DNA of 35,711 bases from an uncultured Methanobrevibacter sp. Its GTDB lineage: Archaea; Methanobacteriota; Methanobacteria; Methanobacteriales; Methanobacteriaceae. The translations under genes and the position numbers were made by a program. The DNA is taken from contig CACWUH010000011.1 in the NCBI GenBank assembly GCA_902764015.1, positions 1 to 35,711 of the forward strand. The letters are read 5' to 3'. The notes beneath the pieces were generated by a model. The model was not told the DNA's origin. It did no database searches and was given only the letters and a program-made list of their open reading frames with translations. The stretch's first letter is position 1; the number at the start of each line of letters is the position of its first letter. Below, in pieces: positions 8,272 through 16,800 of this stretch.

Positions 8272-8913
8272 ATGTCCACAAAAAGAAGTTTCGCAATTAC
8301 GGTTCTTGAATCCGGAAGGATTCCAGACATCAACACAATCCTTAGAAAACGCGCAGACATAACCCTGCAGTCATCATCACACACTTATTTTGACACCCAG
8401 CCAGTCAATCCCGCCGATATCGTGCAGGACATCACCTTTTTCACGCTCGAATCCGATGGTGAAAAAAGTGCAGATGAAAAGTTGGATGACCTTATCGATG
8501 AGCTGAACCGGATGGATACTGATTATGCCATAAGGGACGAGGATACCGGCAGGATGATTGTATACGTTGAGTTTGTCGGAGCCATCGACATCAAATTCGA
8601 CAATTTGAAGATTGTCAAAAAGGGCACTTATGAAAGAATCGATGAGCTGAAATCCCTTAAAACGGAATTCGGACTCTGCAAAGGATACAAGCCCAATTTC
8701 CGCCCAATGGAATCACAGTCCCTTGAAGACAAAGCAATCAAACCTGAAAGCATTTACCTGTTCTGCCATTCACAGGAGGATTTGGAGAATCTGAAGGACA
8801 TGTTATATGAAAAGATTTTAAAAATCGAGCCCGACTTTGAAGTGGAATTCAGGCAGTTTACAGGAGATAATCCTGAGTACAAGACAAAAAATCCCAATTC
8901 AGGACATGAATAA
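8272..8913 (+). CDS. Hypothetical protein, family not recognised
   Basis: 213 residues, soluble, acidic and charged, without signal peptide or membrane segment. I do not recognise a family. It looks like two alpha/beta halves: residues 1-95 end in a strand-rich MIVYVEFVGAIDIKFDN, and residues about 155-195 contain IYLFCHSQEDLENLKDMLYEKI, a helix pattern resembling a small ferredoxin-like unit. It contains two cysteines, no obvious metal motif and no catalytic signature. The upstream 121 bases contain an AT-rich TATA-like stretch and ATCT-AATC-AGAT (about 8248-8259), but no strong ribosome binding site. It converges on the second phosphohexomutase with a shared terminator region. Coding status is supported by the long open frame and codon use like its neighbours. 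Confidence 0.65.
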   Translation: MSTKRSFAITVLESGRIPDINTILRKRADITLQSSSHTYFDTQPVNPADIVQDITFFTLESDGEKSADEKLDDLIDELNRMDTDYAIRDEDTGRMIVYVEFVGAIDIKFDNLKIVKKGTYERIDELKSLKTEFGLCKGYKPNFRPMESQSLEDKAIKPESIYLFCHSQEDLENLKDMLYEKILKIEPDFEVEFRQFTGDNPEYKTKNPNSGHE

Positions 8914-8944
8914 AAAAAAGATAGTTAGATGAAATAATCATCTA
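8912..8944 (-). terminator. Hairpin and T8 tract between convergent genes
   Basis: A 7-bp stem, TAGATGA (8926-8932) with TCATCTA (8938-8944), loop AATAA, includes the stop codon of the leftward phosphohexomutase. On the minus strand it is followed by a T8 run (complement of 8912-8919). The symmetric stem may also work for the rightward gene, but the T-run favours the minus strand. Confidence 0.6.
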
Positions 8945-10279
8945 TAAGTTTTCATTAATTATTTTTGCGCAGATATCCCTAATCTCCTCTGCCCTCTGGC
9001 CATCACGAGATTCAAGGGTTATCCTGATATAGTCTTCGGTGCCTGATGGCCTTACCAGCACCCAACTGTCATCGGCAAACGTCAGCCTGACACCATCAAG
9101 AGAGTTGACGTCGACTATGTCATCAAATGCATCCTTTAAAAGATCTTCCATATTCTCCATGACTTTTATTTTCGCTTCCTTGGAGCAGGTTATCTTTTCA
9201 CGGATATTCGGATATGACGGGATTTTCGCCAAGAGTTCGGATAGCTTGCCGTCCCTTGAAACGATTTCGGCCATTCTCAAACCTGAAAGGATTCCGTCCG
9301 GACACATGCAGAAGTCAGGGTGCAGCCATGTTCCCGAAGGCTCCCCTCCGAATGAGGCATCCCTCTCGATTATGACCTCTGCAACATTGACGTCACCTAC
9401 TGCAGTCCTTATGACTTCGCCTTTTACGGATTCGTCCATGCACAGGCCCGCATCGACAGTGGTGACGATATCGCCGTCGAACTGCTTTGATATCAATGCC
9501 AGAAGTGAGTCGAATGGTGAGATATTACCGTTCTCATCGACCGTTATCATCCTGTCCGCATCGCCGTCGTGAGCTATTCCAAGATCTGCTCCGATGGCAA
9601 CGACTGTCTTCATCAGTGTCTGGAGGTTTTCTGCATTCGGCTCAGGGTTGCGTCCCGGGAAAAATCCGTCCGGCTGTGAGTTGAGTGTCGTCACTTCGCA
9701 TCCTGCCTTTCTGAACACTAAAGGTGATATTTCGCTTCCGGCTCCGGATGCGCAGTCAACCACAACCTTAAGGCCCTCTTTAATGTCAACCATGTCCACC
9801 AGATCGTCAATGTATTTGCCTTTGATTTCCTCATTAACAGTTAGCTTGCCGACATTTTCCCATTCTACTGAAATGTAATCCTTGTTGGCATAGATTTCCT
9901 CTATCCTTGCTTCCTGTGATGAGGTGTATGCCATCCCATTCTTGTTCCACAGCTTTATTCCGTTGTACTGTGAAGGGTTGTGGGATGCCGTGAGCATTAC
10001 TCCCGCATCTGCGTCGAGCTTTTCGGTGGCATATCCTACCAGAGGTGTCGGAACCATTCCAATCTTTATGACATCGACTCCGCTTTCTAAAAGCCCTGCG
10101 CATATCGCCTGGTCGAGCATCTGGTTTGTCGTACGGGTATCATATCCTATCACGACGCTGCCTTCATTTCCCAAGTAGTAGGCCAGGGACTTTCCGACAT
10201 TAAGTGCAAGCTCGCATGTCACTTCCGAGCCTATAAGGCCCCTGATTCCGGATGTTCCAAACAGCTTCTTTGCAGCCAT
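8942..10279 (-). CDS. glmM: Phosphohexomutase, probable phosphoglucosamine mutase (paralogue 2)
   Basis: 445 residues from the ATG at 10279. A TTG three bases earlier is possible, but AGGTGG at 10284-10289 is better spaced for the ATG. The sequence begins with the classic GTSGIRG, has TASHNP with phosphoserine Ser99, DGDADR with Asp238, Asp240 and Asp242, the sugar loop GGEPSG and the terminal RPSGTEDYIR. The reaction is interconversion of hexosamine (or hexose) 6- and 1-phosphates. It follows the phosphoglycerate mutase gene by 8 bases, and its ribosome binding site overlaps that gene's stop, so the two are cotranscribed. GTSGIRG and overall length fit GlmM better than paralogue 1, but a phosphomannomutase role cannot be excluded. 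Confidence 0.85.
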   Translation of the reverse strand: MAAKKLFGTSGIRGLIGSEVTCELALNVGKSLAYYLGNEGSVVIGYDTRTTNQMLDQAICAGLLESGVDVIKIGMVPTPLVGYATEKLDADAGVMLTASHNPSQYNGIKLWNKNGMAYTSSQEARIEEIYANKDYISVEWENVGKLTVNEEIKGKYIDDLVDMVDIKEGLKVVVDCASGAGSEISPLVFRKAGCEVTTLNSQPDGFFPGRNPEPNAENLQTLMKTVVAIGADLGIAHDGDADRMITVDENGNISPFDSLLALISKQFDGDIVTTVDAGLCMDESVKGEVIRTAVGDVNVAEVIIERDASFGGEPSGTWLHPDFCMCPDGILSGLRMAEIVSRDGKLSELLAKIPSYPNIREKITCSKEAKIKVMENMEDLLKDAFDDIVDVNSLDGVRLTFADDSWVLVRPSGTEDYIRITLESRDGQRAEEIRDICAKIINENL

Positions 10280-10287
10280 CAAACCAC

Positions 10288-11526
10288 CTATGCTCCGAAT
10301 TTATGAGCGTAGTTCATTAGGTCCATCATGATGTTCATCACGTCTGAGCCTCTGATTCTATTTAATCCTCCTTTGGCGCATGCCCTTTCAGAGAATTCCT
10401 CAACATCGTCGACCCTCACTTCAGGACCCCTTATAAGAACAGGCACAGGATCTCCTGAGTGGTTCATCACTGATATAGGGGTTGAGTGGTCGGCGGTCAG
10501 GTAGATGTAGACGTCCTCGAGCTTGATGATTTCGCTCATGACAACCTCATCGACCTTTTCTATGAATTCCGTTTTCTCCTTGGTCTGGCCGTCGTGGCCT
10601 GCCTCATCGGCTCCGTCGATGTTTATCAGGAAGAAGTCATGGTCTGAGTTCTTGACCTGGTCGATGATTGTGTCACGGATATTGTCGAGGTTAGTGTCGA
10701 TTCCGCCGGTGACATCCTCCATTTCGATGATGTCCATTCCGGCAAACCTTCCGATTCCCATAATCAGACCTGTTTCGGCTATGCATGCTGAGTTCACTTC
10801 ATACTTCTCGTTCAGTGACTCCACGACAGGCACCTCACCGGCTCCACGCGGAATTACTATATTTGCAGGAGGTTCGCCTTCCTCAATTCTTTTAAGGTTT
10901 ACCGGATGGTCCTTGACCATTTCATATGTCTTTACAACCAGTTTATTTAATATGTCTGCGGTTCTGGCCGCTTCCGGGGTGTCGTCCAATGCCTTGACCT
11001 CTTTCGGCTTGTTTCCTTCAACCTTAGGGTCGGCATCGCTTACCTTATCGGAAAGCCCTTCGCCCCTTAAGACCAGGACAGCCCTGTGGCCGGTCGATTC
11101 CTTGAATATTATCTTCACGTCCGGATAGTCCTCAAGAACCATGGTGTTGAGAACATCCACGATTTCCTTGGTTCCTTCCTTGATTCTTCCGGCACGCCTG
11201 TCGGTCACAATGAGATTTTCGTCGGCTGTCGAGAAGTTGCACCTGAATGCGATGTCGCCGGGAAGGACCTCAACGCCTACACCGTTGGCTTCAAACGGCC
11301 CCCTGCCGGTGTATACCTCATATGGGTCGTATCCCAATATTGACAGGTGTGCAGTGTCGCTTCCAGGGATGATTCCCGGAGCGATTGAATCCATGATTCC
11401 TGTAATTCCTTCAGCCGCCATCCTGTCCATGTTAGGAGTGTTTGCAGCTTCAAGAGGAGTTTTGTTTCCTAATTCCTTAATCGGACGGTCCCCCATCCCG
11501 TCCATAATCAATATGATTCCTTTCAA
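10288..11526 (-). CDS. apgM: 2,3-bisphosphoglycerate-independent phosphoglycerate mutase, archaeal type
   Basis: 412 residues, the usual length of the archaeal ApgM family of the alkaline phosphatase superfamily. The N-terminal metal site reads IILIMDGMGDRP. The nucleophile region is PGSDTAHLSILGYDP at about 54-68. C-terminal metal ligands are seen in NIDGADEAGHDGQ and LTADHSTP. The enzyme interconverts 3- and 2-phosphoglycerate in glycolysis/gluconeogenesis, which in a CO2-fixing methanogen supplies hexose phosphates. It starts with TTG: AGGTGAT (complement of 11530-11536) stands at ideal distance and no nearby ATG is better. It is the first gene of a two-gene operon with the downstream phosphohexomutase, linking triose-to-hexose flow with amino-sugar supply. 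Confidence 0.9.
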   Translation of the reverse strand: MKGIILIMDGMGDRPIKELGNKTPLEAANTPNMDRMAAEGITGIMDSIAPGIIPGSDTAHLSILGYDPYEVYTGRGPFEANGVGVEVLPGDIAFRCNFSTADENLIVTDRRAGRIKEGTKEIVDVLNTMVLEDYPDVKIIFKESTGHRAVLVLRGEGLSDKVSDADPKVEGNKPKEVKALDDTPEAARTADILNKLVVKTYEMVKDHPVNLKRIEEGEPPANIVIPRGAGEVPVVESLNEKYEVNSACIAETGLIMGIGRFAGMDIIEMEDVTGGIDTNLDNIRDTIIDQVKNSDHDFFLINIDGADEAGHDGQTKEKTEFIEKVDEVVMSEIIKLEDVYIYLTADHSTPISVMNHSGDPVPVLIRGPEVRVDDVEEFSERACAKGGLNRIRGSDVMNIMMDLMNYAHKFGA

Positions 11527-11731
11527 AATATCACCTAAATTATAATGATATAATCTTTATGCTTAATAGTTAAAATAATTTGTTTTTATGCCCACATTGC
11601 AAAATTGATTTAAACTCGTAAAATTGTATTTAGAGAACAATATTGACTTCAAATGTAAAATAACTTTATATACTTTAAGATACATACAATCATCTAGATT
11701 TCAAATCACTGATCAATGGATGGTGAAAATT
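11527..11731. promoter_or_regulatory. Divergent promoter region between apgM and the decayed nuclease gene
   Basis: Rightward, TTTATATA at about 11665-11672 is a near-consensus archaeal TATA box, and GGTGA at 11722-11726 precedes the ATG at 11732. Leftward, GATTATATC (complement of about 11549-11557) could act for apgM, giving a short leader that holds the GGTGAT site. No other gene is seen here. Confidence 0.55.
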
Positions 11732-12630
11732 ATGACAAGAAAAATTCACAAAATCTATGACGGCATATTGCGAATAATCATTTTTGCATATCTTCAGGAA
11801 TTCCTAAGGTTCATTGGGGAAAATCGGGAAATAGAGGAAGTGCTGAAAGGCGATATCACCAAACTGAATGGATCAACAAAATATTGGATTTTCACTGCAA
11901 ATTGAAGGACGGAACACACTGCCATATTGAATTTCAGTTTCCAACGGCATATCCTGATGATTTGGAAAGGTTTTTTGACTATAACATTACCGTGGAAGTG
12001 ACATTCGGCGAGCGAACGGAAACGATTATCTTCAATTTTTCAACAAGCTCAAAAGGAGCATGCGAAAATGATATCGGCGAGACAAAAAAGTTCTGTCCGA
12101 AAACATTCTATTTGGGCGATATCGATTTTGAAAAAGAATTGGAGCTTATTCACCTCAAACTCAATTTAACACGATTGGAAAGTATTATAAATAATGAGCC
12201 ATTAAATATACAATTAACTTACACTGAAGAATTGCATATCATGTTAATGAGCCTTCCTGAAAACTGCCACAACAAAAAGGAATTGTTAACAGAAGCAGTG
12301 AAACTATTGAAAAACGAACAAATATTTCATAAGGAAAAAATCGAGATAATACGCTCAGTTATAAAATTGGAGATCAATAACTTCCTAGATGAAGATGACA
12401 GGAAAGAATTTGAATGAGAGATAAAAGTGACCCACGAAACCGCAAAACTCATAAAAGAATCATTCGATTACGTGAATAAAAAATACGAAGCAGAAGCATT
12501 TGAAGATGGTATAAAAAAAGGTAGAAAAGAAGAAAAAAAAGAAATTGCAAAAAAACTGAAAGGACTACACACCACAGGAGAGATATCAAAAATCACCGGA
12601 CTGAGCATCAGTGCAATACTGCTGCTCTAA
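11732..12630 (+). pseudogene. PD-(D/E)XK nuclease/transposase-like gene (Rpn/PDDEXK_2 type), broken
   Basis: Three consecutive frames together give one protein of about 299 residues. Part 1 (11732 to about 11884) begins MTRKIHKIYDGIL. Part 2 (about 11884-12417) continues with FHCKLKDGTHCHIEFQFP, whose IEFQ fits the E-x-Q variant of the nuclease core in this family, and with a long helical C-terminal half. Part 3 (to 12630) is in the same frame after an in-frame TGA at 12415-12417. It ends in a lysine-rich coiled stretch and a helix-turn-helix-like GEISKITGLSI. The first break is a -1 shift at an A4 run (11878-11881). Promoter and ribosome binding site still look intact. Such genes are often mobile and decay easily. 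A programmed frameshift or a sequencing error at the A-run cannot be excluded. Confidence 0.65.
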
Positions 12631-12884
12631 AACTCCTATAATTAAACCAAAAGATGATAAAAATGGAACCTATTGACTTAAAAAACTTCTTATTGATGCA
12701 TTCGACCATGCCGAGAAAAAGCATAGGGCCAGAATAGGCGAGGAAGCCTATAAAAAAGAACTCAGGGAAAGATATCCTGAAGCATATGAAAAAGGACGTA
12801 CAGAAGAAAAAGAAGAAATTGCAAAAAAACTGAAAGGACTACGCATCACAGAAGAGATATCAAAAATCACCGGACTGAGCATCA
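12541..12884 (+). repeat. 70-bp direct repeat at the two nuclease gene ends (12541-12610 and 12815-12884)
   Basis: The two 70-base copies differ at three positions by my alignment. Both encode the same C-terminal motif, EIAKKLKGL followed by EISKITGLSI. They show that the downstream fragment derives from a second member of the same family rather than from chance similarity. Confidence 0.8.
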
Positions 12885-12904
12885 CCACAGTGGAATCCCT
12901 CTAG
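12664..12904 (+). pseudogene. C-terminal remnant of a second PDDEXK-type nuclease gene
   Basis: An ATG frame (MEPID...) from 12664 runs into a stop after 24 codons. The frame open at 12677-12904 encodes LLIDAFDHAEKKHRARIG, then a charged helix and the same EIAKKLKGL...ITGLSI tail as the preceding pseudogene. It has no N-terminal nuclease core, so only the last 75 or so codons remain, with a frameshift near 12680. The last stop, TAG at 12902-12904, sits in a CTAG palindrome that also supplies the stop of the convergent DUF92 gene. Confidence 0.65.
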
Positions 12905-13599
12905 ATGAGCAGAATCCCGACAATGGCACCAACGATTGTTGCCATCAGATTCACATGCTCGTTTGTTATCATTCCACGGTTTTCAAAAAGAGCACCCAGT
13001 ATGCTGTCCGTAAAGCATCCGACGAAACCTGAAACGATTGATACAAAAATCACTGAAAGCGGATTAGCCACAATGCCCAAAAGATATGCCGCTATTCCGA
13101 TTATCGCCGCACCGACAATGCCCGCTACAGTTCCCAGAACCGAAACCGCACCGTTGGTTCCCGGCTCCACGCTTTGAAAAGTGGTGATGAGCCTTGGATG
13201 AGAATCCAGCACACCAATTTCTGAAGCCAATGTATCGGCAGTTGCCGTTGCAATAGCTCCTATGAATCCTCCGACAAGAGGCAGGTAATATCCTCCGAAT
13301 GCCGCCATGAAGCATGCAACAACACCGTTTGAAATGACGTTTTTGGAAGTCCTTCTTCCTTCGAACTGGCCGAGAGACCTTTTGTACTTTTTCGAATACT
13401 TTGTGGCGAGAAGTGACATCACAAGGAACAGCACGATTAAAAGCAGCCAGTTGACTCCAGCTGAAAAGATAATTACGATTCCCATTATGATCATGACCGC
13501 CGAGCCGAACAGGTCAAGGGATTTCCTATAATAGGTGATGAATCCCAAAATGAAAAGAAGAATCACATATATCCAGTTAATCGTTACCGCTTCAACCAT
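12901..13599 (-). CDS. DUF92 family integral membrane protein (COG1836/TIGR00297)
   Basis: 232 residues from the ATG at 13599. A GTG at 13608 is also possible, but its GTGAT looks like the ribosome binding site. About six or seven hydrophobic segments are seen. The family core is clear: GRRTSKNVISNGVVACF, then AIATATADTLASEIGVL, PRLITTFQSVEPGTNGAVSVLGT and FTDSILGALFENRG near the C-terminus. Plant relatives (VTE6) phosphorylate phytyl phosphate, so an isoprenoid-phosphate kinase role in archaeal lipid metabolism is a reasonable inference, not shown. A leftward TATA-like TTTTTATATC (complement of about 13642-13651) lies upstream. It converges on the nuclease remnant with overlapping stops. Confidence 0.85.
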   Translation of the reverse strand: MVEAVTINWIYVILLFILGFITYYRKSLDLFGSAVMIIMGIVIIFSAGVNWLLLIVLFLVMSLLATKYSKKYKRSLGQFEGRRTSKNVISNGVVACFMAAFGGYYLPLVGGFIGAIATATADTLASEIGVLDSHPRLITTFQSVEPGTNGAVSVLGTVAGIVGAAIIGIAAYLLGIVANPLSVIFVSIVSGFVGCFTDSILGALFENRGMITNEHVNLMATIVGAIVGILLI

Positions 13600-13608
13600 A
13601 ATTATCAC

Positions 13609-13853
13609 AATTTAATTGTTTAATAATGTTTTGTTTAAAATGATATAAAAAGATTTATGAAAAAAATTTGGCCAAATTTCCTATCGAAAAATGCAAGAAA
13701 ATTTTCTATCGATTTTCTTTAAATTCCATGCAATTATTTTAATGTTATCCTTCAAAGCATTGAAAATATCAATCGTGTTTTTAATTAAATTGACTCTTAG
13801 AACAAAGATGAATATAATGCAATTGTGTAATCTATATGTCCAGATTAATTTTT
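13609..13853. other. AT-rich gap with the DUF92 promoter, no gene seen
   Basis: The right part of the DUF92 leader and its TATA-like box (about 13642-13651, minus strand) lie here. The rest is AT-rich with partly repeated ATTTTCTATCGA-like words at 13676-13720 and no supported reading frame. Confidence 0.45.
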
Positions 13854-13891
13854 TAAAAAAAAGATAAAAAAGTTAGGAAATTATTTCCTAA
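13854..13891 (-). terminator. Strong hairpin terminator of the giant adhesin gene
   Basis: A perfect 8-bp stem (13873-13880 with 13884-13891) has the TAA stop codon as its 3-base loop. On the minus strand it is followed by CTTTTTTATCTTTTTTTT. The stem and long T-tract at the 3' end fit intrinsic termination. Confidence 0.75.
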
Positions 13892-16800
13892 ACCTTCTAA
13901 TTTGAGTTGAAACGACCGCCAATATTACCAATAGCAATAACCATAGCGGATTACTTGTCTGATGGGCCTCAAGAGCAGTTACTGCCTTTGAGCTATGTGC
14001 GACATCACCATGATCATCACCTGGGCCGTTATCATGGACGAGGATTTCGGTTACAGTATCGATTGGGTCGTATTTCCTGTCTCCATGGAAGTGTGCCATG
14101 ACCTTATGGACTCCTTCAGATAATCCAGGAACGCTGAAGGTTGCCTTTCCGTTTCTGACCTTTGTGGCATATTTCTTACCTGCAACATTGATAGTCACCT
14201 TGCCTGTCGCATCCTTAGGAAGCTTGACGACCACATCGGCATCCTCACCCTGATTTATCTCATCGCCAGTGGCGCTTATTGAAGCTTTTGATTTGGATAC
14301 TGTAAATGAAACGCTTTTGCTGCTTGGCAGATACTTGTCATCACCTTCATATGTTACGGTAGCCTTGTATTTGCCTGCCGGAAGTTCAGGGATGATTATT
14401 TTGGCCTTGCCATTTACGATGTCACCATAATATCCGACACCGTTGATTTTGACGCATACCCTGCCGGTCGCATCGCTAGGAACAGTTACGGTGATTACCT
14501 CATCATTTCCGACCTTGATGTTTTTGGCATCGACAGTTATTGTTGAAGGGCGCTTTTTGACCTTGAACTGGCCGGTTGTGTAATTGCCTTCGTAATTATC
14601 GTCTCCTGAGTATGTTACCGCAACGGTCTTGTCGCCAAATGCCAGGCCTTTCACATTGAATACGGCTTTTCCATCGACGATCTTGTCGGTTGAGTATTTC
14701 TTGCCATTGATTTCAATTGTAACTGTACCTGTTGCATCTTTCGGAAGGGTTACGGTTACGACTGCAGTGTCTCCAACATAGATGTCGCTCACTTTCACAC
14801 TTATCGGCGTGGAATGTTTTGGAATCGTGACTGTTGAAGTGACTGTCTTGCCTCCGTGAGTATCATCACCGGAATATGTCACTTCGATTTCATGGGTTCC
14901 AGGGGTTGCATTGGTCAGCGGCACGATTGCGGTTCCGTTGACTACGGTTGCATTGTATGTCTGGTCTCCAATCTTGACCGTCACATTTCCAGATGCATTG
15001 TCTCCGACATTGACCATGACTGTGCCGTTGCCAAGGTCAATCACATCAACTGTTGTGGAGGATTTGCTGACCTTGAATGAGGTCTTGTTGTCGCTTGGCT
15101 TGTATTTGCCGTCACCGTTGTACCTTACAGTGACGTTGTAGTTTCCTTTAGGCAGTCCGTATATTCCGATCTTGCCCTTGCCTCCGCTCACTGCAGTGAT
15201 GAATACGCCATCCTGCAGACTGGTGCTTAAAACGCCGTCCGCCAGGTTGAAGTTGTACTCGTCACCGTCTATTATGATTGTTATGTTGCCTGTCGCATCT
15301 TCCGGAACGATGAACGTGATGATTTCGTTCTCGCCGACATTTATGTCCTCTGCAATTGGAATGACGAATGATGGGACTTTGGATACGTTGAATGAACTTG
15401 AATTGCTGCTTGGCAGGAACTGTCCGTCGCCTGTGTAAGTCAGGTTAACGTTATATGTTCCGTTAGGCATGCGAGGTATCTGGGTGGTTCCGACACCACC
15501 GGTCACATTGACATAGTATCCGACACCATCGATATCAATAAGCACCTGTCCGGTTGCATTTTCAGGCACATGGACAGTTATTGTGACATTCTCACCCACA
15601 TCTATATCCTCGATTGTGGCTGTTACCCATGAAGGGCGTTTTTCCATCGTGAGGTTTGCAACCGTATGGTTTGAGGCATAGTTGTCGTCACCAGGATATT
15701 CGACAGCTATCGTCTTTATTCCTTCAGTCAGGTTCTCTACATTGAATACTGCAACGCCGTCTTTGATTTCGACATTGTGTTTTACACCATCAATCTCAAT
15801 TGTTATGTTTCCTGTTGCGTTATTAGGCACTTCTACTGTAATCACTGCAATATCTCCAACTTCAGTGACGCCGGCGGTCACAGTGATTGGGGTTTCATAT
15901 TTAGGTGCCGTGACTGTTGCATTGACTGTTGCATTGGAGTATATGTCATCACCGGAATAGAATACTTCGACATCATGGGTGCCCGGAGTCACATTATCCA
16001 AATTGACAACGGCAGTTCCATTGACTACGGTGGCATTGAATAGCTCATCTCCAACCTTGATAGTCACATTGCCTGAGGCATTGCCCGGAACAACAACAAC
16101 GACTGTGCCGTTTGATAGGTCAACAACCTTGATGTCGGCAGGAGTTGTCTCCATCTTGGTCACATTGAATTCTGTCGAGTTTTCGCAAGGCTCGTACTTT
16201 CTGCATCCGTCGAATGTAACGTTTACAGTGTGGTTTCCGACCTTGAGTCCTGATACCGGCAGCACTCCGTGGCCTCCGGATACGAAGACTGTGTAAGGCT
16301 TGCCGTCGACTGTTACGGTCACGTTTCCGCAGAGGTCTTCAGGAGTTTCGACGTTGATTATTGCGGTTTCGCCATATTTGATGTTATCAACGGTTACGTT
16401 GATGTTTGAAGGCACTCTTGAAACGGTTACGCTTGAAGAGTTGCTTGAATTGAGGTATTGGTCATCGCCAAGGTATTCGAGCACTACAGGATGTGTTCCG
16501 CTGGCAAGTCCAGGAATTGTTGTGTTTCCTGTGCCCTTATCAACCTTGACTGCATAAGTGTGATTGCCTACGGTGACATGCACCCATCCGGTTGCATTTT
16601 CAGGGACGCTTACAACAACCAATGCATCCTCGCCGACCTTAATTGGGTCGATTGTGGCCGTTACAGTTGAATTGCGTTTGTCCACTGTGAAGTTGGCTGA
16701 GGTGGATGTGCCGGTGTAGTTTCCGTCTCCTGAGTATTTCACATAGGCTGTCTTGTTGCCGTAGGTCAGGTTGTCGATTTCGAATCTGACAACGTTGCCC

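Noticed and set aside
13881-13960. LPXTG or PGF-CTERM-type sorting signal at the giant protein's C-terminus
   Set aside because: The tail has TSNP, a hydrophobic helix and basic residues but neither motif. It is described only as a membrane anchor.
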